Source of the DNA: Zasmidium citrigriseum
Taxonomy: Eukaryota; Ascomycota; Dothideomycetes; Mycosphaerellales; Mycosphaerellaceae
Direction of reading: 5' to 3'
Length of the DNA: 64,000 nt
Assembly: GCA_002786025.1 (NCBI GenBank)
Contig: NHNW01000007.1
Span: forward strand, 992,001-1,056,000
Shown: in pieces, positions 50,685 to 61,038 of the stretch
How the letters are laid out: every line of letters starts with the position of its first letter
How positions within the stretch are numbered: position 1 is the stretch's first letter
The notes under the pieces: model-generated
Seen by the model: the letters and a program-made list of their open reading frames with translations, nothing else
Databases searched by the model: none
Told to the model about the DNA's origin: nothing
Translations under genes and position numbers: made by a program

Positions 50685-52265
50685 TCATTCATAGACTGCA
50701 CCCGGCACATCTCTTCCATTCTGCCCTTTACCTTGCCCCTGTTGCCGCCGACGAGCTCGCGGTCGACGGTATCGTGAAGATTTGCTTGAAGCCTCATCGC
50801 CATCGGTATGGTCTTCCTTTGGCCGGATCGGCTCGGTGGGAGCATCACTCTCCTCTGAAACAGACTGATGTCTCGATTCGGACTCGTCCCTTGACCCAGA
50901 CTCATCACGCCGCTCACTGTTCTGCAGAGTCTGGCGGACTTGCCATTGATGTTGAAAGTACCGATTCCGCTGCCGGAAAACGCGAATCTCGTGAACACGA
51001 GCCTTCAGTGCTTCATTCCCAGGCTCGTCAAGGAAAGTCTCGAATTGATCGAGCTCGGCCACTGTGTACGTATGTCTGCAAGCAAAGAACATGTTGATGG
51101 CCCTGGCTACACTGGTATCTGCAAGTGGAAGCCAGTACGAGATGTTGCGAAAGGTATCGAAGTCAAGCCGTGTTGTGGCGATCCGTTCGTTGAGCTCCGC
51201 TTTCAGTCTCCCTGGCCACGGTTGCAATCCAAAGGCCAGTGCCGCTTGATACAAGTCGATGAGTTGTTCCAGGGATAATTTCGACATGTCCGGCGGGCCG
51301 TATTGCAAGAGATGTTCGTTGTTCAGCACGTTGTCTTTCATCCAGGACATGGCGTAAAGCACAGCCTCTTTATGTGGCATCTCGACCACATTCAGGTCCA
51401 GGTAAAGCTCCTTCTTTGCTCTACGTGATTTGCGTTTGGGTTTGGATTTGCGCTGTGTAACTTTGGCTTTTTCGGTAGATGGGGATATGCTGGAATCGTC
51501 AGGGAACGTCAGGTCTGTTGACTTGGTTGCAGATCTTGTACGCGGCGTGAAAGGCTTCATTGTGATGGAGGAGGATGTCGTGATGGAGGCTGTGTCTGTT
51601 GTTTCCGTCGAGTCTTCGAGGCTATTGCCAGTGTCGTCCTCAGTCGCAGTACCCATGACCGAGTCCACGGTTGTGCTATGGGGAGACCTGTTCCTCTCGC
51701 CATTTGTATATTCATTGTGAACCCGCCTCTTCCTCCTTTTCGGGAATGTGACACTCGCCACATTCGAGAAGCGAGTCAGCACCTGCAACGGCATCTCTCC
51801 CATGAACTCGTCCAAATAATAGACATCCACCATCTCAGGCCTCCGATATGTGACTGGAAGGTCGACTGGCTCAGCAATAGGCGGCTTATTAAACCGAACT
51901 CCTTTGCCGTAGCTGGCTACAATGATTTCGCCGTCGGGAGTGTGACTCATGTACAGGGGATGATCGAAGAAGCCGTAACCGGGGTAGTAGTAGAGCTCGT
52001 ATCCTGGTTTTGCCCAGTTAGGGTATTGCCAATGGAAGGGCTCCGTGGCTTGCGGGCTTGCCTGTTCGTGAGGATGGCCAAAAAGTCTCGGTTTGTAAGG
52101 CCCGCCTCGAGGGTCCATCGCTTCTAGAGGAGGCCTGTTGGCACCTTTTCGGGGGCGATGAAAGCGGCTCTGAGATTTTGATGCCATCAGGGTTGCTGGT
52201 TCTGACGTCGCTGATGACTTGTGTTCATTTGGTAGTTCCAAACGCGACGGCGGGTGCGGTGACAT
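50685..52265 (-). CDS. Uncharacterised fungal protein with central helical domain and charged flanks
   Basis: Single exon, 526 residues. The N-terminal third is aromatic and Pro-rich (PFHWQYPNWAKPGYELYYYP, YGFFDHPLYM) and looks like a small conserved module. A Ser/Thr-rich disordered segment with a bipartite-like basic cluster follows (QRKSKPKRKSRRAKKE, about residue 275). A helical domain covers about 290-440 (HKEAVLYAMSWMKDNVLNNE, LEQLIDLYQAALAFGLQPW, FDTFRNISYWLPLADTSVAR); the layout resembles the helical part following a BTB domain. The C-terminus is Arg/Ser/Gln-rich. Nuclear location is likely from the basic clusters. I cannot name a family. Confidence 0.7.
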   Translation of the reverse strand: MSPHPPSRLELPNEHKSSATSEPATLMASKSQSRFHRPRKGANRPPLEAMDPRGGPYKPRLFGHPHEQASPQATEPFHWQYPNWAKPGYELYYYPGYGFFDHPLYMSHTPDGEIIVASYGKGVRFNKPPIAEPVDLPVTYRRPEMVDVYYLDEFMGEMPLQVLTRFSNVASVTFPKRRKRRVHNEYTNGERNRSPHSTTVDSVMGTATEDDTGNSLEDSTETTDTASITTSSSITMKPFTPRTRSATKSTDLTFPDDSSISPSTEKAKVTQRKSKPKRKSRRAKKELYLDLNVVEMPHKEAVLYAMSWMKDNVLNNEHLLQYGPPDMSKLSLEQLIDLYQAALAFGLQPWPGRLKAELNERIATTRLDFDTFRNISYWLPLADTSVARAINMFFACRHTYTVAELDQFETFLDEPGNEALKARVHEIRVFRQRNRYFQHQWQVRQTLQNSERRDESGSRDESESRHQSVSEESDAPTEPIRPKEDHTDGDEASSKSSRYRRPRARRRQQGQGKGQNGRDVPGAVYE

Positions 52266-52752
52266 TGTGTATGCCGCCGCTCGTCCTCGTTTGCAGGGTG
52301 GCGTTTGCGAGCAGATGGAGAAGTATGCGCCGTCGCACGGGCGTCATGTTATGTGTCGCCGTCGTCGCTGCTCGGTGACGGGTGTGTGAGTGCGGAGTCA
52401 CTCGACCGCATTATGCTTGAGAGTGAACTGCGAATCACGGTATGATGGATGTTCGGCTCGGCAGGTTGTTGTTCGACGTCGTCGTCGGAAGGAGTAATCG
52501 GCACGTGAAGATGGAGTCAACGCAAGAAGCCGCTCCGGGAAGGCGACTACCCGTAATGCAGTCGCCGCAACAATCAGAGGTCGTTTTGGCTGTATGACCC
52601 TGTTGAACTGAGAGCACTGTCAGTTCCCCAAACTCCTTCATGATCTCCATGCAACATGGTTCGAACAGACAGCTCCATTTCATACATTAACGAGAGAATT
52701 GATAACAAGATGTCTTTCCACCCTGCTCCTGCTTGTCCGTCATCTCTAATCT
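52266..52752. other. Intergenic region between two uncharacterised minus-strand genes
   Basis: About 490 bp. No gene, repeat or RNA recognised. Confidence 0.5.
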
Positions 52753-53368
52753 TCATTGAAGTTGTTGAAGACCTTGTGGACCGGGTCGTTGAGGTAGCCA
52801 GATGTGGAAGCGCTTCATCATCGTCAACACCCCTCCCGCGACTAGGTCGTCGCAGACCCGTTCCCAGTCCACGTCCCCAAAACGTTCCACCCACGACTTC
52901 TCCATGCGAAATTGAGTCCATGTGCCATTCGGGTCAGGCGAGCCAATGGCGCCATCCGGGCGGTGCCAAATGTACAGCTGTGCGCGTCGAAGATATGGTG
53001 GAAGGGCCAGGTCAGCCTCGAGTGTCGCATCCATAGCTGTCCACGCCGGTGCACCTGTCTGAGGTTCCCCAAGCGGCAAAGGGGTAAAGTCCAAATCATA
53101 GTAAATGTGCAGGGATTCTTCAAACTCTTCTTGCGAACATCCGTTTTCGCGTCTTAGGTACTGATACCAAATGGCTTCTTTGATGTGCTTCCACAAGAGC
53201 ATGTTGAGTTGAGCTATGAGCTAAAATCAGTGCGGTTTCGAAGCACTTCCAGTCTGGAGCGTACTTACCGAGGTTGACAGGGTGTGTGTCGACGAGGTAG
53301 GTTAACCTGGGAAGGGTGACACAGTAGGGGATCAGGCGCTGACGTCCGGACAGAGGCAGGCCTGACAT
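52753..53368 (-). CDS. Uncharacterised 186-residue fungal protein, two exons
   Basis: Exons 53269..53368 and 52753..53213 with a 55-bp intron (GTAAGT...ATAG). The acceptor at 53214-53215 was chosen because it keeps phase and gives the junction HPVNLAQLNMLLWKHIKEAI. The N-terminus is MSGLPLSGRQRLIPYCVTLP. Two Trp/Tyr-rich regions follow (IKEAIWYQYLRREN, YLRRAQLYIWHRPDGAIG) and a helical end (WERVCDDLVAGG). No signal peptide, membrane helix or known motif is visible. Only 81 bp separate its start from the stop of the CysA-type gene, so its promoter may overlap that gene's 3' end. Confidence 0.65.
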
Positions 53369-53449
53369 GATTGATACTGATGACTCTGTAGCAGCACATT
53401 AGCTAATTCCGACCGCCTCGAATGACTGTGAGCTCAACGCTTCCACGAA

Positions 53450-55027
53450 TCAGCCAAGAAAGCGCCGAATCTCCCCTCCAACACCCTCGAGATCCAGCAG
53501 AAAGGTGTCGTGTCCGAACAGTGATCGATCCTCGCCCAGTTCAACGTGAGTAACGCTGCGGTTGCCGACTTTGCGAAGTGTCTCTGCGATTTCTCGTTGC
53601 TGCCAGGCTGGGAATAGAATATCTGATGCGACGCCGAGTACCAATGTTGGGATATCGCGAAGTGGTGTGAGGCCTTTGATAAGATCTTCTGGTGGGCCGG
53701 CGGAGGGAGAACTGGGGCGTGCAGAATCGGAGGTAGTCGAGGCCATGAGGTCGGCGGATGACTCCTGCTCTTCGTATGGCTCGTCTGGCAGGCTCAGTGT
53801 GCAGCGATCTTGCTTTGCTTGCTCCAAGAAAGCGCCTTGGAGTCTGTCGGCGTTCGCTTGACGTCGCTCAGCTGTGGCTTCCTGGAGTTGGGCTCCAAGG
53901 TCGAAGAGATCCATTGCTTTGCTGACATACAGCAAGCTGTTAGCATCGTACTCGAGACACCACTTCTCGCCAGCATGATCGAGGTACGTCTCAATCAAGA
54001 AGTCCGGGCAGAGAGCCGGCGGCTTATTGGGATCAGCACGCTGCCTACCGAATCGCTTCTCCCATTCTGGGCCAGATCGATATGTGATTGTGGCGATCTC
54101 ACGAGCGAGCTTCATGCCAGTGTGTGGAGGGATGCTGGTATAGTAGTTCCCGCGAGTCTTGGACCAGTTCGGATCATTCATCAAGACCTGTCGCTGAGTG
54201 TGCCTCATAGCAACGCTGTAAGGATGGCTACGAGCACATCCAGAGACAGACACGATGCGAGCGACCCTCTCGGTATCCAAAATGCCAGCCGCAAGACTCT
54301 GCATACCTCCCATACTGCATCCAACACTGGCATACAGCTTCTGGATACCCATGTGATCCAACAGCCTGAACTGTGCGCGCACCATATCAGACATGGTCAA
54401 GATCGGAAAGCTGGTCCCGTAGTGTTGCCCACTGAGAGGATCGATGCTGCTAGGCCCGGTGCTGCCATAGCACCCACCGAGTACGTTCGTGCATATCACG
54501 AAGTACTTGTTGGTATCCAAAGGCGCTCCAGGTCCAATGAACCTCTCCCACCAACCAGGCTTCGGATTGGCTTCAGTGCTGTGGGCATGACTGCTCGCAG
54601 ACAGCCCAGTATGAAGCAGAATCGCATTGCTCTTGTCCTCATTCAACGTCCCCCAAGCTTCCCATGCGATATTGAAAGATGGCAAGACACCACCCCAGTC
54701 CAACAGGAAAGGTTCCGGTGAATGAAAGGTCTCATGCTTGCCAGTCGTGTACGAAGGTTCGGGACCGGACAGTGACCGTTTCTTGTTCAACTCTTGCGTG
54801 CGGTTCTCGGCGCTATCGAGGCATGGGAAGGACAGTTGAGGATTCGATATCGATCGTCCAGCGAGGGCATCATCTTGGACAGGCTGTGCGGCGTATGCCT
54901 GAGCTGGTCGTTTCGGCTCGTTCGAAATCGCTCTCGTCGTCGGTGCGAATCGTATCCTTGGATTGGTCTTCCGCAGGGCCCGGGGAGCGAACCTTGCGAA
55001 GCTTGACAGAGGTCTTATGGTACTCAT
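53450..55027 (-). CDS. cysA: Mitochondrial serine O-acetyltransferase, CysA/Cys2 type (MetX-like alpha/beta-hydrolase)
   Basis: 525 residues from the ATG at 55027. An in-frame ATG at 55135 is possible, but the shorter form begins with a clean mitochondrial presequence ([20 protein letters not shown]). The fold is that of homoserine acetyltransferases: [23 protein letters not shown] (oxyanion area), [19 protein letters not shown], the nucleophile elbow [31 protein letters not shown], the downstream Asp in [14 protein letters not shown] and the final His in [10 protein letters not shown]. The [10 protein letters not shown] and [13 protein letters not shown] blocks are those I associate with fungal CysA/Cys2 serine acetyltransferases rather than Met2. 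It makes O-acetylserine for cysteine synthesis. A low-complexity insert of about 60 residues (about 400-460) precedes the final strands. Homoserine acetyltransferase activity remains an alternative. Confidence 0.87.
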   Translation of the reverse strand: MSTIRPLSSFARFAPRALRKTNPRIRFAPTTRAISNEPKRPAQAYAAQPVQDDALAGRSISNPQLSFPCLDSAENRTQELNKKRSLSGPEPSYTTGKHETFHSPEPFLLDWGGVLPSFNIAWEAWGTLNEDKSNAILLHTGLSASSHAHSTEANPKPGWWERFIGPGAPLDTNKYFVICTNVLGGCYGSTGPSSIDPLSGQHYGTSFPILTMSDMVRAQFRLLDHMGIQKLYASVGCSMGGMQSLAAGILDTERVARIVSVSGCARSHPYSVAMRHTQRQVLMNDPNWSKTRGNYYTSIPPHTGMKLAREIATITYRSGPEWEKRFGRQRADPNKPPALCPDFLIETYLDHAGEKWCLEYDANSLLYVSKAMDLFDLGAQLQEATAERRQANADRLQGAFLEQAKQDRCTLSLPDEPYEEQESSADLMASTTSDSARPSSPSAGPPEDLIKGLTPLRDIPTLVLGVASDILFPAWQQREIAETLRKVGNRSVTHVELGEDRSLFGHDTFLLDLEGVGGEIRRFLG

Positions 55028-55203
55028 TGTGGCGGATGTTGTCGACAAATCGCCTGGCAGCGACAACGTTCTCAAAAGTCGATACTTCAGCGAGACCGGT
55101 GGGTGGAATGCAGGCGAAAGTGATTTCTCATCCACATTTCAAACCGGAGCTCGAGTCCATGCAAGGATGTGGAGCACGCCATTGTCCCGGCTACTAAGAT
55201 TTA

Positions 55204-55230
55204 ACCGGTCAGTAGCCGGTCAGTAACCGG
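55204..55230. repeat. Two-and-a-half copies of an 11-bp direct repeat, [A/G]CCGGTCAGTA
   Basis: Copies start at 55204 and 55215, with a partial third (ACCGG) at 55226. They lie about 180 bp upstream of the CysA-type start and 90 bp past the stop of the acyl-CoA ligase gene. A regular helical phase of about one turn suggests a multimeric regulator site. Confidence 0.6.
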
Positions 55231-55316
55231 ATATCCGAGCCACTCACTTCTCCACTAGCACATGAATTGAAACGATCACATGGATTCTTTGTCACATCTC
55301 CACTCAGCAGACACAT

Positions 55317-57056
55317 CTACAGCTTCGCCTTGTGATCCTCAACATACGGCCTCAACCTCAACTCCTTCCTCAAAATCTTCCCCGAAGCACTCTTCGGAAT
55401 CTCATTAACAAACTCAACTCCACCACGCAACTGCTTATGGCTCGAAAGATTCGCCTTGACATAGTCCACAACTTCTTTCTCCGACACAGCTTTCCGATCA
55501 GAAGCCACTAAGAAGGCTTTCGGTACCTCTGTGCTATATCTTTCAGATTGAACTCCAATCACTGCAGCATCGGTGATCTTCGAATGTGACATGAGCAGAT
55601 CCTCCAATTCGGCCGGAGCGACTTGTAGTCCTTTGTACTTGATGAGTTCTTTCTTTCGATCCACGAGATAGACGAGCCCATTCTTGACGTATCCGACATC
55701 GCCTGTCTTGTAGAAACCATCCAGAAATGCCGCAGCGGTTGCTGTGGGGCTATTGTGATAGCCTTGACAAACGACGGGTCCCGATACAAGCACTTCTCCC
55801 GTCTCGCCGGGTTGTACATCTTTGTCGTGATCGTCCACGACACGTAGCTTGACATTTGGTAGTATGCCTCCCACAGCTCCAGTCTCGTCTCGCACGTCCC
55901 AATCAGTCGCTGTTATCGAGCCATCTGTCTCGGTCGTGCCCCATGTCTGTGTCATGAAGATCTTCCCCTTGCCTAGTTTGCTGCTGATCTCCTTCACCAA
56001 TTCCAACCCCATGGGCGCAGCACCGCTGCATGCAACTTCTAAGCTGTCGAAGTGATCGGTCACCTTTGGGCTTTTGGCGACCTGCAACCAGATGGGCGGC
56101 ACTGAGAACTGATAGGTCGTTCGATAACGTCTGTTGTACTCGATGAATTTGTCGAAGTCGTATTTCGGCATCCAGTATGTAGTGCCGCCCATGTAGAACG
56201 GATTGATACTGTACTGCTGAATGCCGGCGATGTGGGCCATTGGCAAGCAGGCGATGGTTCTCCATTCGAATGGTTTGCCCTCTCTCGCACGCCTGGACTT
56301 GTACCGAGCTCCCGCTTCCATGCTGCAGATGTTACTCGACACGAGATTCCAGTGAGACAGCCGCACGCCTTTTGGAAGGCCTGTTGTGCCGGAAGAATAG
56401 AGCAGACATGTCGTGACATTCTCGAGGTCTCGTAACTTGGTGAAACGCTGCCAGTCCATCATCCTGCCATTGAATGATTGAAGAACGTCGGCGTTTGAGA
56501 ATCTAGATGAGAGGAGCCTCCACTGCTTCGGGGTTGAGCTATCGATGACCAGTATCCGGTCAGAAGGAATGTGGCATTCATTGGCCGCAGCGATAGTCCG
56601 TTCCTCATACTCATGAGAACAGATCAGAAGCTTCGCCCCGGAATCCTTGATCTGTCGAACCAGTTCTCCAACAGTGAAAGCCGTGCTAGCCCCGCTGTAC
56701 ACTCCACCTGCAGCCATGATGCCGTAGAAGAGGATCGGTAGGCATGGGTTGAGCGACGATGTTGACAAAACGACGTCTTTGCCCGGCCCATGACGACCGA
56801 CGTCGAATCGATGGCGAAGGACGTATGCTATCTTTCGAACGAGATCGCGGGCTTCTGCTTTGGTGACTCCATTTTCGGGGTTGTCGGCACATGTATGGAT
56901 GAGGGTATCTTCTTTCGCCAGACACCAAGTCGATTCTGCGAGTGTTAGCCTGTAATCACTGGAGCGATACTGTGATTACCACTCACCAAAGAGCAATGTT
57001 AGAATGTCGACTTGAGGAAGATCTACATCGTCGTATTGAGACTTGTAAACATACAT
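55317..57056 (-). CDS. 4-coumarate:CoA ligase-like acyl-CoA synthetase with C-terminal peroxisomal signal
   Basis: Exons 56987..57056 and 55317..56935 (51-bp intron GTGAGT...GCAG) encode 562 residues. The start MYVYKSQYDDVDLPQVDILT matches the short N-terminus of fungal 4CL-like enzymes. Adenylate-forming motifs: LLYSSGTTGLPKGV (A3), MTQTWGTTETDG (A5), DGFYKTGDVGYV (A7), YLVDRKKELIKYKGLQVAP (A8) and IPKSASGKILRKEL with the catalytic lysine (A10). The enzyme activates a carboxylic acid through acyl-AMP to acyl-CoA. The C-terminus is AKL, an accepted PTS1 tripeptide, so it is predicted to work in peroxisomes, perhaps on aromatic or medium-chain acids. The exact substrate is unknown. No partner pathway genes are adjacent. 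Confidence 0.93.
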
Positions 57057-57626
57057 CTTGCGAAAAGCGAAGTAAAGAATACGCGACTTCTTCAGAGGTA
57101 TCTGGACAGTCCAATCTACTCTCATCCAATGCGAGTTTACCGTTCCTCTTGTACCTACAGGAGATGCGGGGCAAGGATCTGAAATAACCAAGGTGTAGTT
57201 TTGTGCCTGCATTGATCATCGTCTTGTTAGAGATTCAATGTTCTTCCTTTGAACGAGCGACTGCATTCGTCCACAGAAACACAGTGACCTGCAAGGTTAT
57301 CTGGGGTTGAAGTCGCCGATTCGACCGGAGTCGACACATTGCGTGCGCAAAGGGGTTTGTCATGTCCAAGAGAGCGTTATATCTCGTTTCTTCTTTCGAC
57401 GGCTCTCACTCGCTCTCCATCTGTCGTGTCTGCCTTCGATGATGTGAAGTATTCCAGGATGCCTGAGACCCAGTCCAATGGCAAGGAGAGAATGCCGTCG
57501 ACGCAGACATGGCACTGAGACCGAGTACGCGTCCTCAGGCCGGCCATAAAACACCAGCAGCTGGCACGCTACGCATCCTCTGGCTAGGGATGTTGAGTCA
57601 CGGTGTTTTCTAGATTTGCTCCCGTG

Positions 57627-57648
57627 TACATACACGTGTACATAAGAA
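57627..57648. promoter_or_regulatory. CACGTG-centred palindrome in the divergent promoter
   Basis: A CACGTG E-box sits inside the 10-bp palindrome TACACGTGTA, flanked by TGTACA and CATA repeats. bHLH factors bind such sites in fungi. Coordinates are approximate to a few bases; function is unproven. Confidence 0.4.
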
Positions 57649-57706
57649 GACATATGATACACGGGTGGGGCAAGGCTAGATGGTGGGTCTCGTACCGTAT
57701 ACCGCA

Positions 57707-57731
57707 CCCCCCTAGCCGCGCTAAGGGGGTT
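57707..57731. repeat. GC-rich hairpin (CCCCCTAG...CTAAGGGGG)
   Basis: Arms of eight to nine bases with one bulged A enclose a five-base loop CCGCG. It lies about 650 bp from the ligase start and 510 bp before the CAP10 start. It could be a transcript hairpin or protein site. Confidence 0.45.
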
Positions 57732-58242
57732 TATCTTACGTACTGTGATATCGCCTCGGCGTGTCCACGGCGAAGATCTCTTCGAAGGGCCATGTACACC
57801 GTGAACACGTGTCTGTGACCCAAGTGTTTGAAAGTGGGTCAACAACCCTACCTCTGGCGTCCTCAGCTGGATCGCAGTATTGCGCGCGAACTCTGCCTCC
57901 TTTTCCGTCAGCACGCGGTGCCGTAGTATGGAATTCCGAACGAGCACGACATGTCGCCGCCGTTGGAGTCAGCCAGTTCTGGCCAAGACTGCCCCCCGAT
58001 ACGAGCTCTGGCCAAGGGTCAGAATCCGCCGCAGCGCCCGTTTGATTGGTGAGTTGGCTGCCACTTGAAGGATTGAGGTGGTTTGCGTGCTCAAGCCTTC
58101 GCTTCTCTCAATGTCTTCCTTCCCATTCTCCCCTTTTGTCGCATTTCACCTACGATTTCTTGGAGCATCGATGGAGAATTTTCCTGGATACTGGTTATGA
58201 TCGCACGACCCGCCACGCCGTCAGACTGAGACACGGGCAAAG

Positions 58243-59683
58243 ATGCGGACGGCAGCGTTGTACGGCACCATTTTCATTCTGATTGCCGGTGCCTTGATAT
58301 TCTTCGCGACCTCGGGAAAGAGCGACATCGCATCTGACTACGTGGGAAGCTACAAACCGGAGCAAGCGCACGAGGCGCACGACAAGCCGAAAGGACGACC
58401 CGGGAAGCACGGCTGGGAATTCGATTACAAGCGAGATGGTCGCAACTACGGTCTTTCAGAAGAGCAGTGCAACATTGCGTTCCCAGGATTGTACAAAGAG
58501 ATCGACAGAGCGGTAGACCACAGATTGGAGAAATGGGGCAAGATCACGCCGGACGAGACGGAGGTGGCTTGGAGAGGAGATGGCATTGTAAGAGCTATGA
58601 TTCACGACAACCAGTTATATGTGATTGATCCCCATGTGGTGTGGGATCACAATCATCGGCCGAGGACACTTGCAACGTTGCATTCGATTCATCGAGCCGT
58701 CAGCGCGTTCCCGGGAAAGCTGCCGGATATTGAGTTCAGTTTCACGGTCCACGACTTTGCTTTGCACGATCGGTATGGCAATCACACCACTTGGGCGTAC
58801 ACGAGGTTACCGCACCAGGAGAAGCTGTGGCTGATGCCTGATTTCGGTCTGTGGGTAAGTCTAAAGGGCAGAAGCCATACCTTTGCATGTCTGAGACATA
58901 TACTGACCTTCTGCCCTTTACTTTCAATAGGGTTGGCCAGATGTAGGATTACGCTCATACGCAGAGCTTCAAGAGGTGCTCGAGCACGAAGAGGACGAGT
59001 TCGTGGATAAGGTCCCGCAGCTCGTCTGGCGTGGCTCTTTGGACGTTGGATCGAAAGATGTGCGGCACGGCCTTGTGGAACACAGTAAGGGCAAGTCCTG
59101 GTCCGCGGTTCAAGAGCTCGACTGGTCGAACAAGACGAATATCGAAGAAAGGCTTCTGACGATGCAGGACCACTGTTCATACATGTTCGTCGCCCAGACC
59201 GAGGGAAACACCTACAGCGGGCGATTGAAATACCTTCTGAACTGCCACTCCATTCTATTCTCCCACGACCTGGAGTGGATAGAGTTATACCATCACCTGA
59301 TGAAGAAAGACGGTCCAGATCAAAACTACATTCGGGTGAAGCGAGACTTCAGCGACCTCCCAGGAAAGATGAACAAGCTCATCAAACCCGCCAACTTCCC
59401 CGAATCCCAAAAGATCGCCGACAACGCGCGAAGAACATTCCGTGAACGATACCTGACCCCGGCCGCAGAAGCTTGTTACTGGCGCGCCATGATCCGAGCC
59501 TGGGGCTCCATGCAAGATTTCACGCCCGAATTCTGGGTCGAAGTGAAAGAATTCGACAAAGTCACACAGAAAGACAAGAAGAAACGGAAACCCAGAGGAG
59601 CGCCTTTCGAAGCGTATGCGATAATGGAGGAGGTCGATTGGGCGATACCCGCAAAGGCGAGAAAGATGTGCATTGAGGAATAG
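58243..59683 (+). CDS. CAP10/POGLUT-type glycosyltransferase, type II membrane protein
   Basis: Exons 58243..58854 and 58931..59683 give 454 residues. The N-terminus MRTAALYGTIFILIAGALIF is a single signal anchor, so the catalytic domain is lumenal (Golgi/ER). The CAP10 (DUF821) fold is visible: DIEFSFTVHDFA, TTWAYTRLPHQEKLWLMPDF, GWPDVGLRSYAELQE, PQLVWRGSLDVGSKDVRHGL, LLTMQDHCSYMFVAQTEGNT, YSGRLKYLLNCHSILFSHDL and the closing helix RTFRERYLTPAAEACYWRAM. The W-R-G and G-N-T-Y-S-G-R-L-K elements are the donor-sugar site in this family. In Cryptococcus the founding member is needed for capsule; in ascomycetes the role is probably protein or wall glycosylation. The intron carries a perfect internal stem (see findings). 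Confidence 0.92.
58862..58920 (+). repeat. Perfect 13-bp inverted repeat joining both ends of the CAP10 intron
   Basis: TAAAGGGCAGAAG at 58862-58874 is exactly complementary to CTTCTGCCCTTTA at 58908-58920. The first arm begins 2 nt after the GTAAGT donor; the second ends 10 nt before the intron's last base. The 33-nt loop and the CTGAC branch-like sequence (58903-58907) lie between or next to the arms. Confidence 0.9.
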
Positions 59684-60044
59684 AGAAAGTAATTGGTTCG
59701 GCAGGAGTCATCCATTGAGCGCGGCGTTTTTGTTTGATGGGTAATGAGCATATGGGTTTGAGGCATGGGATACCCGAATGTATCAATACAGATTTGCATT
59801 GGGTCTGGCGAAGATGTTGCATCATGAATAGGACTCGCTAATTTGAGTCACAGACTTCAGTATAGAATACGTCTTGGACAACAGGTCCAGTCTTCAAGGT
59901 TCAGGCTGTCTTGCTCCTTCGGCCAAGCCCCAGTTCAAGCTGAGCTGTGAGCTCGTCACTGATTCCCAAAGTACTCACTCCGCCCGAGCTGAACAAGTAC
60001 AGCCATTGGACGTGTTACAGACACCTCTCCAACAACACGATACG
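59684..60044. other. Intergenic region between the CAP10 and NTF2-like genes
   Basis: About 360 bp. The frame of the next gene is open upstream to 59874 but contains no ATG with family support. No other feature. Confidence 0.5.
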
Positions 60045-60449
60045 ATGGAGTCAGATCGATACACCGTCGCCGCCGCAGTCGCCTCGGACTACATTAACGC
60101 CTACTTCACCCAACTCTCAACGCGTGCTTCCCGACCAAACCTCAAATCTCTCTACCGACCACATTCGACCGCGCTTTGGAATGAAATGTACGAGACTGGT
60201 CGTGACGAGATCATGAATTTCTACAACAACCTCGTGTATGACAAGATGGACTTTACCATGAAGGATCTCAAGGTCTGTCCAACGGGGGCGGGAGAAGGCA
60301 AAGATGGAGTTATGGTCTTGGTGACTGGTGATTTGGATCTGGATGGGAGGCTGCAAGAAGGCGTATATGAAGTGTTTCATCTGGAGAGGGATCCAGAGGG
60401 GTGGTTTATCAGTGGCCAGATTCTTGGGTTTCTTGGGGGAGATTCCTGA
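60045..60449 (+). CDS. NTF2-like domain protein
   Basis: 134 residues from the ATG at 60045; the frame is open upstream, but without a better ATG. The whole protein is one NTF2-like cone: N-terminal helix AAAVASDYINAYFTQLS, then LKSLYRPHSTALWNEMYETG, the helix RDEIMNFYNNLV, strands MDFTMKDLKV and GVMVLVTGDLDLDGR, and the ending EVFHLERDPEGWFISGQIL. NTF2 domains occur in nuclear transport factor 2, in the mRNA-export partners Nxt1/Mtr2, and in many unrelated proteins. The LYRPHSTALWN stretch is reminiscent of Nxt1, but I cannot assign it. It is cytosolic or nuclear, with no signal. Confidence 0.8.
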   Translation: MESDRYTVAAAVASDYINAYFTQLSTRASRPNLKSLYRPHSTALWNEMYETGRDEIMNFYNNLVYDKMDFTMKDLKVCPTGAGEGKDGVMVLVTGDLDLDGRLQEGVYEVFHLERDPEGWFISGQILGFLGGDS

Positions 60450-61038
60450 TGGAGCATTTGAAGGTATGGTGGTTGTATGTTTTTGCCAATAATGGCACCT
60501 CGTGCTCTCAAATGTCGGACATGTGACAGTTCGGTCTGTCGGGTGTGGTATTGATGAGGTGTGGTCGCCGTCATGGGTCCCCAGGCCGAAAGCCGTGGGT
60601 TGAAAGTGGGGGCGAGCTTGGTGCGGTGAAGCGGACTTGCAACATAGATACGTAGTTTCAACACCGATCGCCATGCCAACTCTTCCATCCGGCTCTGAAG
60701 ACTTCCAAGCCGTCACGATCGAGGAAGCAGCAAGCAAGCATCGAGCAAGCAATTCGGCGGCGACACCCGAGCTTTACGCAGCTGCCACAAGGTTTCAAAC
60801 GCTCATAAAGCTGACCACGTGCCGCCAGCTCGCCTGGTCGATGCTTTTGGAGGACCCGCCGGCAAGGCAAGGCAAGCTTCCTCCATCAATCCAACCTCAT
60901 CTCATCATCACCACCATCCCACGGGGCATGCCTCTGTTCTACTTTCCCGTCTCTGCCCGTTTCCGATCTTTATGATGCCCTAGAGGTTCTCATCAGCAAG
61001 CCCAGACTCGAGACTGATAAGCGGAACCCTCTTTTGCC
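60450..61038. other. Intergenic region upstream of the AVT3-like gene
   Basis: About 590 bp, with no supported gene. CT- and CA-rich stretches shortly before 61039 look like a fungal promoter/leader. Confidence 0.5.

Larger units (their letters stand above)
57057..58242. other. 1.2 kb divergent intergenic region with palindromic elements
   Basis: It lies between the acyl-CoA ligase (-) and CAP10 (+) starts. A 195-codon minus-strand frame (57360-57947) has no recognisable features and Arg-rich shadow composition. Two palindromic elements are listed separately. Confidence 0.5.

Noticed and set aside
57360..57947. 195-codon minus-strand frame in the ligase/CAP10 divergent promoter
   Set aside because: No motif, no signal, and overlapping frames of similar length on the other strand; looks like chance in GC-balanced DNA.
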